Shown one piece after another: positions 19,506-26,199 of a DNA stretch of 56,383 nt (position 1 is the first letter of the stretch; the number at the start of each line of letters is the position of its first letter). This DNA is from Litorilinea aerophila (lineage in GTDB: Bacteria; Chloroflexota; Anaerolineae; Caldilineales; Caldilineaceae): assembly GCA_945897075.1 (NCBI GenBank), contig CAMDEX010000008.1, forward strand, positions 1-56,383. The letters run 5' to 3'. A program made the position numbers and the translations under genes. The notes under the pieces are model-generated. The model ran no database searches, was not told the DNA's origin, and was given only the letters and a program-made list of their open reading frames with translations.

Positions 19506-19515
19506 GCTGAGATCG

Positions 19516-19752
19516 CTATACTCTGCTCAGAAAATTTTCCAGAACAAATATCTTGCGAATGCGAAAGCGTAGCGGGCTTTCTGCGAGCGCAACTGCCTTC
19601 AGATTCTCCATGCCGGATACAAACCAGGGCGTTTGGCAAGCCGGAACTGTTGCCAACCAGCCAGGGGTCTCCAGTGCAAGCTCGTCACACAGATATTCAG
19701 CTGTGGAGGCCAATAGCGCATCCAAGCGAGAATCTGCGGGTTGAATCGGCAT
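19516..19752 (-). CDS. Conserved-looking small protein downstream of mazG
   Basis: The 78-residue protein contains STAEYLCDELALETPGWLAT, then PWFVSGMENLKAVAL, and ends FVLENFLSRV. The pattern of a proline/tryptophan-rich middle and a C-terminal F-V-x-x-N-x-L-S-R resembles the C-terminal domain of some HTH-type antitoxin-like proteins, but the HTH part is absent. It starts 15 nt after the MazG gene ends, so it is probably cotranscribed. I cannot assign a function. It may be a truncated gene. Confidence 0.5.
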   Translation of the reverse strand: MPIQPADSRLDALLASTAEYLCDELALETPGWLATVPACQTPWFVSGMENLKAVALAESPLRFRIRKIFVLENFLSRV

Positions 19753-19767
19753 CACCCCATTATCCCA

Positions 19768-21138
19768 TTATCCCACTCTTTCCCGAAAACGCACCGCATA
19801 CTCGCGCAAGGCCGCCTCCGCCTGCAAGCCGCGCGTCTTGGCCAGCGCGGTCAGTTGCCAGAGCAGACGGCCCAACGCTGCGGCGTCGCTGCCGGGAGGA
19901 AGAAGGGCTGCCAATGCCGAATTCTCCGCCGCCACGTCGGCCCGCACTAGCAGACCGGACTTCTCGGCTTTGGACTGCAACTCGCGCGCCTTTTCCAGCG
20001 CGGGCAGAGAGGCGGGGATGCCATCCAGCGGCCCTTTGGGTTTCTGGCCTTTGTCCGCCCGCTCCTGGGCTTTGATGGCGTCCCACTGGCTGTAGAGTCC
20101 GTCCATATCGGGTACATTGGCCGTGTCAAAGACGTGGGGATGACGTCGGGTCAGCTTCTCTACACTGGCGCGGATGGCATCGGCCATCTGAAAACGACCC
20201 TCTTCCGTGGCGACCTGTACAATCATCGCTACAATGCCCAACACATCCCCCAACTCCTCCGCAGTGTGGGCGTCGTCCTCGTTGTCCATCGCCTCTAGCA
20301 CTTCGCAGCACTCGGCCAACAGAAACTCGCGCAGAGTGCCCAGCGTCTGTTCCTGATCCCAGGGACAGCCCTCCGGTGCGCGCAGATGGGCGATCAGTTC
20401 CTGCAGGTCGTTAAAGCTGCCGCCGGGCCGCTGCGCGGGGATGAAGAGGCTGGTCAAGTGGTCGAAGTCGCCCTGGCGGTCTACGGCATGGAGTGAAATT
20501 GTCTGGGTGCGTTGGGCCGGCGTGCCCGCGGCGTGGATGAGCGTCACTGGCTGCTGGGCCGGGTAGCCGTTGAGCAGCGTCAGCTTTACATCCGAGGCCA
20601 CCTGGCGCGAGTAGACCTGGCCGATCAGCGCGGGCAGGCTTACGTCCAGGGGCGGGTGGTGGCGGGCGGCAAGGAGCATTCCGTCCACAACCTGACAGCC
20701 ATCCAGCGGGTCTATCCCCAGAGCGGTAGCGGCGGCGTCAATAAAACTGGCTGCGCCCGCCACGTAGACCGTCACTCCTTTTTCTTGCGCCGCGGCCAGA
20801 AGGGCTGCGGTCGTCATCTCCCCCACCCACGGGTGGCCGGGGAGGGCGTAGACAACCGGGCCGCTTTCCGCCGCGGCCAGCACCCGCGCCACAATCGCGG
20901 CGTAGACATCGGCAAAGGCGGCGTGCTGCTCGTAGAGATCGTCGCAGCTTTGCAGATCCGCGATCTGCCCCAGGCTGTCCACGCAGGGGTGGCGGCACGT
21001 GCGCAGAATCACCCGCCGCCCGCTGTGCAGCAACTGCCAGACGGCCAGGGGAATCTCGCCCACATCGCCCGGCCCCAGCCCAACGATGGCGATCTGCGCG
21101 GTGGGGAGGGGCAAAGAGGGAAAATGAAGAATTGTCAT
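19768..21138 (-). CDS. mazG: SAM-methylase/MazG nucleotide pyrophosphohydrolase fusion (YabN-like)
   Basis: The 456-residue protein has two domains. Residues 14 to about 225 form a tetrapyrrole methylase-like fold (IAIVGLGPGDVGEIPL). Residues about 240-370 form a MazG domain (HLRAPEGCPWDQEQTLGTLR, then AEELGDVLGIVAMIVQVATE) followed by RRHPHVFD. MazG hydrolyses NTPs to NMP and PPi for nucleotide-pool cleaning. This architecture is known from YabN of Bacillus. AAGGA precedes the ATG at 21138. It diverges from the GH99-like gene. Confidence 0.88.
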   Translation of the reverse strand: MTILHFPSLPLPTAQIAIVGLGPGDVGEIPLAVWQLLHSGRRVILRTCRHPCVDSLGQIADLQSCDDLYEQHAAFADVYAAIVARVLAAAESGPVVYALPGHPWVGEMTTAALLAAAQEKGVTVYVAGAASFIDAAATALGIDPLDGCQVVDGMLLAARHHPPLDVSLPALIGQVYSRQVASDVKLTLLNGYPAQQPVTLIHAAGTPAQRTQTISLHAVDRQGDFDHLTSLFIPAQRPGGSFNDLQELIAHLRAPEGCPWDQEQTLGTLREFLLAECCEVLEAMDNEDDAHTAEELGDVLGIVAMIVQVATEEGRFQMADAIRASVEKLTRRHPHVFDTANVPDMDGLYSQWDAIKAQERADKGQKPKGPLDGIPASLPALEKARELQSKAEKSGLLVRADVAAENSALAALLPPGSDAAALGRLLWQLTALAKTRGLQAEAALREYAVRFRERVG

Positions 21139-21209
21139 TCAATTGTCCTTGCGCGAAGACGGAGCATGTGAGTCACAACGATTTTGACTGCTTGCCGCCG
21201 GGTACGCGT

Positions 21210-21239
21210 ATGGTAGCACAATCCTCAAGCGGGTGGCAA
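21210..21239 (-). promoter_or_regulatory. Promoter of the mazG gene
   Basis: TTGCCA (21239-21234) and TACCAT (21215-21210) are 18 bp apart, with extended -10 TGTGC. The leader is about 65 nt. Confidence 0.55.
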
Positions 21240-21284
21240 AGAAGCACCGGTGTCACCAATCAGAAGCGTCCCTATCCATCAATT

Positions 21285-21313
21285 TTGCCCAACCGTTGCG
21301 GGGATGGTACGAT
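21285..21313 (+). promoter_or_regulatory. Promoter of the GH99-like gene
   Basis: TTGCCC (21285-21290) and TACGAT (21308-21313) are 17 bp apart, with an extended -10 TGG. The hexamer ends 9 nt before the ATG at 21323, so the leader is at most a few nucleotides. Confidence 0.5.
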
Positions 21314-21322
21314 CTATCACCT

Positions 21323-22816
21323 ATGACACACAAGAAACCGCCCAACACCACCCACGAATTGCGCATGGCCCAACATGCGGCCAACGCCGAACCGCAACCG
21401 ATCCGTCTACTCTGGCGCATACTCTGTACACTGGCTCTGCTCGCCTTGCTCGTCCTGATCGGCCTCTGGCGCAGCGGACGCATAGCCGGTGCGGCCACCA
21501 ACGCCCAAGAGAGCGCTACGCCGCTGGTCTTTGCCTTCTACTACACCTGGTTTGACGAGAATACGTGGAATTACGCGACTGTGCCAGACCTGCCTGCGAC
21601 ACCCTACGTCAGCCGGGACAGGGGCGCGATGGGGCGTCAGATCGAACAGGCGCAGCGGGCCGGTATTGATGCCTTTCTGGTGGCCTGGTATGGACCGGGC
21701 GGTGATTCCAACCAGACCGAAGCCAATTTGGCCGCGCTGTTGGACGAGGCCGCGGCGCGCAATTTTCGCATCGGCATTCTGTTCGAAACGACATCACCCT
21801 TTTTCAACGGCACAGGCGACGCTACCGCTGCTCTGGGCCACGCGCTGAACGTCCACGCCAGCCATCCAGCCTTTCTGCGTGTGGATGGGCGACCGGTCAT
21901 CTTTTTCTGGCGGCCCGCCCTTTGGGGTGTGGATACTTGGCGCGCCATCCGGGATCAGGTTGATCCGGCACGCAGCGCCATCTGGATTGCCGAGGGTGTG
22001 GACATGGCTTATCAGGCGGTCTTTGACGGCCACCACCTCTACAGCAATACGTGGAATCCGCCCGCGGATCTCGGCTACACGAACCAGAAATTTGCCCGTT
22101 GGACAGCCGCAGCCAGCCAGCAGTACGGCACGCACAAGCGCTGGGTGGCGACGGTTATGCCCGGTTACGACGATACCCGCACGGGCCGGGGCAATGCCTT
22201 TGCCAGGGATCGGGAAGGCGGCGGCTATTACGAGCGTTCCTGGCAGGCAGCCATCGCCAGTGCCCCCGACTGGATCGTCATCACCAGCTTCAACGAATGG
22301 CCGGAAGGCACCTACATCGAGCCGAGTGTGGCCTACGGCGAGCACTTTCTGGGCTTGACAGCCCAGTGGAGTTCGGTCTACAAAAGCGGCGGCGGTCTGG
22401 TTGCTGCCGCGTCGGTAGCGGAGGTGGCCCCAGTGACGTTGGCTGCACCACCACCCACAGCCACGCCGGTCAGCGAACCGACGGCCTTTGTCACTGCCGA
22501 TCTGCTCAACCTGCGCGCCGGTCCGAGTACAGATCACGCAATTCTGGCCCAGATGGCACGGGGCGCGGTTCTGCCCATCACCGGGCGCGACCCGGCCTGG
22601 CTGGAGTGGTGGCAGGTCTCCCATGACGGGAAGAGCGGTTGGGTCTACGCGCCGCTGGTCAGCGCGGTGGGGCCGCTGGAACGCGTGGCGGGGGTGGTTG
22701 CGCCGCCCCCCGCGCTTTCGGCTGCCGTCATCGAGCGGATGCGGGCGCGGCTGACATCTCCGCCGATTCCGTCCATCCGTCTGCCCGCGTGGCTGCACAG
22801 TGCGACGGAAAAGTGA
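21323..22816 (+). CDS. GH99/GH71-like glycoside hydrolase with SH3b domain
   Basis: The 497-residue protein has an N-terminal membrane anchor (LLWRILCTLALLALLVLIGL). A TIM-barrel-like domain follows: FAFYYTWFDENTWNY, QRAGIDAFLVAWYGPGGDSN and WIVITSFNEWPEGTYIEPS. The last motif is typical of GH99-like endomannosidase relatives. After a Pro/Thr-rich linker, residues about 390-450 form an SH3b domain (ADLLNLRAGPSTDHAILAQM), which binds cell wall. The protein probably acts on polysaccharide outside the cell. The substrate is not certain. Confidence 0.8.
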   Translation: MTHKKPPNTTHELRMAQHAANAEPQPIRLLWRILCTLALLALLVLIGLWRSGRIAGAATNAQESATPLVFAFYYTWFDENTWNYATVPDLPATPYVSRDRGAMGRQIEQAQRAGIDAFLVAWYGPGGDSNQTEANLAALLDEAAARNFRIGILFETTSPFFNGTGDATAALGHALNVHASHPAFLRVDGRPVIFFWRPALWGVDTWRAIRDQVDPARSAIWIAEGVDMAYQAVFDGHHLYSNTWNPPADLGYTNQKFARWTAAASQQYGTHKRWVATVMPGYDDTRTGRGNAFARDREGGGYYERSWQAAIASAPDWIVITSFNEWPEGTYIEPSVAYGEHFLGLTAQWSSVYKSGGGLVAAASVAEVAPVTLAAPPPTATPVSEPTAFVTADLLNLRAGPSTDHAILAQMARGAVLPITGRDPAWLEWWQVSHDGKSGWVYAPLVSAVGPLERVAGVVAPPPALSAAVIERMRARLTSPPIPSIRLPAWLHSATEK

Positions 22817-22842
22817 GCCGTAGGGTGCTGTTGGCCGCGCCA

Positions 22843-22906
22843 GATTCCGGGAATCGCCCAGACGATATCCGATTTTGTCGGCTGGTTCTGGGCGATTCCC
22901 GGAATC
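22843..22906. repeat. Perfect 20-bp inverted repeat upstream of hpt
   Basis: GATTCCGGGAATCGCCCAGA (22843-22862) is the exact reverse complement of 22887-22906. The 24-nt loop itself holds CCGA/TCGG. There is no T-run, so it is a poor rho-independent terminator. Confidence 0.85.
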
Positions 22907-22940
22907 AGCGACGTTCACATCTGCGGAGAAAGGAAGTTCT

Positions 22941-23543
22941 ATGGCGGCACAGGAACAGACGGATTACAAAAGGGGCATCCTTGACCAGGACGTGGAGCGG
23001 GTGCTGATTGATGAGGCGAGCCTGAATCGGCGGTTGGCCGAGTTGGGCGCAGCTATCACCGATTTCTACGCAGACAAAGACTTGCTGCTGGTTTCCGTGT
23101 TGAAAGGCAGCGTCCTCTTCCTGGCTGATCTCATCCGACACATCCCCATCCCCCACGAAATCGACTTTATGGCGACCAGCAGCTATGGGGCGGAGGTGCA
23201 GAGCCGCGGCATCGTGCGCATTCTCAAAGACCTGAACAAACCAATCGCCGGTCGTCACGTTCTGATCGTTGAGGATATCATTGACAGCGGCCACACTCTC
23301 GCCTATCTCACTGGCATGTTGGCGGCGCGCAACCCGGCCAGTTTGCAGGTCGTCACCCTTCTCGACAAGCCCGACCGTCGCGAGGTAGATATCGCTGTGG
23401 CCTGGACCGGTTTCTCGATCCCCAACGAGTTTGTTATCGGCTATGGGCTGGACTACAACGAACGCTACCGCAATCTGCCCTATATCGGCGTTTTGAAACC
23501 AGCGGTCTATACCCAATCCGATGCTGGCGACCCGACGGAATAA
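22941..23543 (+). CDS. hpt: Hypoxanthine phosphoribosyltransferase
   Basis: The 200-residue enzyme salvages hypoxanthine or guanine with PRPP. It has SVLKGSVLFLADLIRHI (purine-side loop), SSYGAEVQSRGIVRI, and the PRPP motif VLIVEDIIDSGHTLAYL. The C-terminal VIGYGLDYNERYRNLPYIGV is also diagnostic. AAGGAAG lies 6 nt upstream of the ATG at 22941. The peptidase gene starts 4 nt after its stop. Confidence 0.92.
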   Translation: MAAQEQTDYKRGILDQDVERVLIDEASLNRRLAELGAAITDFYADKDLLLVSVLKGSVLFLADLIRHIPIPHEIDFMATSSYGAEVQSRGIVRILKDLNKPIAGRHVLIVEDIIDSGHTLAYLTGMLAARNPASLQVVTLLDKPDRREVDIAVAWTGFSIPNEFVIGYGLDYNERYRNLPYIGVLKPAVYTQSDAGDPTE

Positions 23544-23547
23544 GCAG

Positions 23548-24816
23548 ATGCGTTTCTGGCGCAAATTGTTGGCGAGCATTTTTCTGGGTGTGCTGGCCGC
23601 CTCTCTTCTCTTGGGCCTGCTCGAGTCGGGCCGCGCCCTGGCGCAAACCCCTGCCACCTATACAGTCCAACCCGGTGATACTCTCTTTGTCATCGCCAAC
23701 CGGCTGGGCGTTGAACTGGCAGAGTTGGCCGCGGCCAACGGCATCGCCGATGTCAACGTCATTGCCGTCGGCCAGGTACTGCTCATTCCGGGTGCCGAAA
23801 GTTCGCTACCTGTCATCGTCGCCCGCCCCGGTGATTCCCTGGCTGATCTGGCCCTGCGTTTGGGAACGACCGTCGAGCAACTGGCTGCTCTCAACCAGAT
23901 GGAGCCAGCGATCCGCCTCTTTCCCGGCCAACCTGTGCAGATTCCGCCGGAGGCGCCAGGCGACACGGAGTTGCGCTTTGGCGCTGTGACGAATGTACGC
24001 TTGCCGTCACAGATTGTACAGGGGCGCACAGGACGGCTGGCTGTACAAAGCAGCCGTCCGCTCAGCCTGACCGCCACCTGGAACGGTCTGTCGCTGGGCA
24101 TCCAGCCTCTTTCGGCAACCGTCGCGAGTGGCTGGGAGGGTACACTTCTCCCCACATCTGCCCTGCTCGGCCCCGGCTTCTTCCCGCTGGAAATTGGCTA
24201 TGCCGCGGGCAACGGCAACATCCTGAGCCGCACATTTTCTGTCCTGGTCAGCGCAGGCCCCTATGACAGCCAACTGATCGAATTGCCTGACGGCAAGGGC
24301 AGCTTGCTCGATCCGGAGTTTACCCAACCCGAGATCGAGAAGCTCTACGCGCTGTGGGCGGTGAACGATACGCCATTGCTCTGGAGCGAACCGTTTTCGC
24401 GGCCTATCGGCTTGGAGTATCCCACGACCAGCCCGTATGGAACCCGGCGTAGCTACAACGGGGGACCCTACAGCAGCTACCACACGGGGCAGGACTTTGG
24501 TGCCCCCGCCACTGTCACCGTCACTGTGCCTGGGGCTGGCATTGTGGCGCTGGCCGAAGCGCTCAACGTGCGCGGCAACGCGGTGGTGATCGATCACGGC
24601 GCGGGCGTCTTCACTGGCTATTGGCATCTGAGCAAGATTTTCGTGACCACCGGCCAGGTTGTGGCAACCGGTGATCCGCTGGGGTTGGTGGGGACGACGG
24701 GTCTCAGCACAGGCAACCATCTGCACTGGGAATTGCGCATTTATGGCGTGGCAGTAGAGCCGTTGCAGTTTCTGGAAGAGGGGGTTGGGGAGTGGAGAGT
24801 GGAGATTGGAGATTAA
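23548..24816 (+). CDS. Secreted LysM-M23 peptidoglycan endopeptidase
   Basis: The 422-residue protein has a signal peptide (LLASIFLGVLAASLLLGLL) with likely cleavage after ALA. Two LysM domains follow: TYTVQPGDTLFVIANRLGVE and LPVIVARPGDSLADLALRLG. A C-terminal M23 (LytM) domain has zinc ligands in SYHTGQDFG and GNHLHWELR. It would cut peptide cross-links in the wall or envelope. The last dozen residues (EWRVEIGD end) are encoded by GGAGATT-type intergenic repeat. Its start lies 4 nt after hpt. Confidence 0.88.
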   Translation: MRFWRKLLASIFLGVLAASLLLGLLESGRALAQTPATYTVQPGDTLFVIANRLGVELAELAAANGIADVNVIAVGQVLLIPGAESSLPVIVARPGDSLADLALRLGTTVEQLAALNQMEPAIRLFPGQPVQIPPEAPGDTELRFGAVTNVRLPSQIVQGRTGRLAVQSSRPLSLTATWNGLSLGIQPLSATVASGWEGTLLPTSALLGPGFFPLEIGYAAGNGNILSRTFSVLVSAGPYDSQLIELPDGKGSLLDPEFTQPEIEKLYALWAVNDTPLLWSEPFSRPIGLEYPTTSPYGTRRSYNGGPYSSYHTGQDFGAPATVTVTVPGAGIVALAEALNVRGNAVVIDHGAGVFTGYWHLSKIFVTTGQVVATGDPLGLVGTTGLSTGNHLHWELRIYGVAVEPLQFLEEGVGEWRVEIGD

Positions 24817-24863
24817 CGACTGGCGACTAGGGGTCGATCTTCCCAGTCGCCAGTCGCCAATCC

Positions 24864-25508
24864 CTATTCGCTGACTTCTTCGCGTCGGCCAATGACTTCG
24901 GGTTCGGCCTCTACATCGCCTTCGATGCCTGTCTTGTCAGCCTCGGTTTCGGTGCGGCTGGCGATCAGGCTAAAGACGGATTCATCGGCATCGTCCAAAT
25001 AGGTGATACCGGCCAATACGGGCAGACCGGCAATTGTAATCCGCTCGGTATCTGTACCGTTCAAAACGCTGATGTCTACCTCTATGTGGGCGGGAATGGC
25101 AGAAGGCAGGGCCTCAATTTCGACATCCGACATGGCCTGGATCAGCACCATCCCGGCCGCGGAGGAGGGCAGACGGCCAACAACCACGACCGGCACACGT
25201 ACCTGCTGCTTCGCCAGCATGTTCACAGAATAGAAGTCAACGTGGGTGGGGTTGCGCCGCACGGGGTGGCGCTGCACTTCGCGGATCAGCACATTGTGCA
25301 GTCCTCCACCCGTCATCGTAAGTTCCACCAGTTGGGTAGCCCCACCAGTATGCAGTAGGCGATCAAGATTCATTGAGTCCACCTGGGCATTGACCGGTTG
25401 ACTATCCTGACCGTAGATCACCACAGGCACCATTCCCTGCTTACGTAAATGCTTTACTTTGTGCCCGGTTACATCGCGCAGTTGGGCGTCAATTCTTAGT
25501 TCCGACAT
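24864..25508 (-). CDS. rplY: 50S ribosomal protein L25/general stress protein Ctc
   Basis: The 214-residue protein has the 5S rRNA-binding L25 domain (LRKQGMVPVVIYGQ, HNVLIREVQRHPVRRNPTHV, DFYSVN) and the C-terminal TL5/Ctc beta domain (VPVVVVGRLPSSAAGMVLIQ). This is the long form of the family. AGGAG lies 8 nt before the ATG at 25508. The C-terminus is acidic. The usual neighbour pth is not present. Confidence 0.9.
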   Translation of the reverse strand: MSELRIDAQLRDVTGHKVKHLRKQGMVPVVIYGQDSQPVNAQVDSMNLDRLLHTGGATQLVELTMTGGGLHNVLIREVQRHPVRRNPTHVDFYSVNMLAKQQVRVPVVVVGRLPSSAAGMVLIQAMSDVEIEALPSAIPAHIEVDISVLNGTDTERITIAGLPVLAGITYLDDADESVFSLIASRTETEADKTGIEGDVEAEPEVIGRREEVSE

Positions 25509-25559
25509 GCGAGCCACTCCTCTGGTATCAATTCGCGGTTATACGCTGTGCATACAATC

Positions 25560-25622
25560 AAATAATCAGTGATCAGCAATCGGTAATCAGTAAACTGCTC
25601 ACTGATTACTGATTACTGATTT
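25560..25622. repeat. AATCAGT/GATTACT heptamer inverted repeat
   Basis: AATCAGT-like units (25564-25595) face GATTACT units (25600-25622). The right part supplies the last codons and stop of the gene at 25599-26081. Confidence 0.8.
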
Positions 25623-26081
25623 ACGTCGAAATAGGAGACGCAGCAAAGCAAGCGTTAGGGCAAAAGCTGCGCCGAAAGCTGCTGCTGCCGCTGGGGTGAG
25701 AAGGGCTTTGACATCGCCCTCCACTTTCCCGGCCACGAGCAGACCGACTGTCGTTTCGTTGGCCTGGATGCGTTCGGCGGCCAATACGCCCACCACACCG
25801 CCATGCACAGAGACATTCTTACCTGCCACTGCGCCGGCCGCGGATTCGTGCATTTCCAGGGAATCCACCTGGGCGGCGGCCACAGCAGACTCGCGCATAT
25901 CCATTGCCTGGGCGTGTATAGTACGTGCCGCCGAGTTGGTCATTTTCACCTGACCGCCCTGGACTTCTTCCACCGACGAATTTGTGACATCCACCGATTT
26001 GCCCGTCATGGCGGCGCTCAAGTCTGCAGCCGCTTCATCCAGCGGGTTGTGTTTTTCGTTGCTCGGGAATTGCTCTGCCAT
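25599..26081 (-). CDS. Tail-anchored protein with beta-solenoid-like repeats
   Basis: I do not recognise a named family in this 160-residue protein. Residues 25 to about 125 follow a roughly 10-residue alternating pattern of Val, Ala and small polar residues (VDVTNSSVEEVQGGQVKMTN, NVSVHGGVVGVLAAERI), which suggests a beta solenoid. One membrane helix (AAAAAFGAAFALTLALLRLL) ends with basic RRK, giving a cytosolic N-terminus. The final KSVISNQ comes from the AATCAGT repeat. The start at 26081 has GGAGAGAG upstream. Confidence 0.55.
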   Translation of the reverse strand: MAEQFPSNEKHNPLDEAAADLSAAMTGKSVDVTNSSVEEVQGGQVKMTNSAARTIHAQAMDMRESAVAAAQVDSLEMHESAAGAVAGKNVSVHGGVVGVLAAERIQANETTVGLLVAGKVEGDVKALLTPAAAAAFGAAFALTLALLRLLFRRKSVISNQ

Positions 26082-26182
26082 TGCTCTCTCCGTTCGCTCC
26101 ACTTTGCCACCCGCGCCAAGCGCGACGGTTAGTATACCCGACCGGGCGGGCAGGCGTCAATTTTGCTGCTTTGGAAATGAGA

Positions 26183-26193
26183 TGTGATACCAT
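26183..26193 (+). promoter_or_regulatory. Extended -10 promoter of the O-antigen ligase-like gene
   Basis: TGTG-A-TACCAT matches an extended -10. TACCAT (26188-26193) ends 6 nt before the ATG at 26200, which predicts a leaderless mRNA. A possible -35 (TTGCTG, 26163-26168) is 19 bp away. Confidence 0.45.
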
Positions 26194-26199
26194 TTCGGC

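Noticed and set aside
19256..19515. Riboswitch or promoter upstream of livK
   Set aside because: A TTGACT and a TACTAT are present but only 7 bp apart, and no conserved aptamer pattern is visible.
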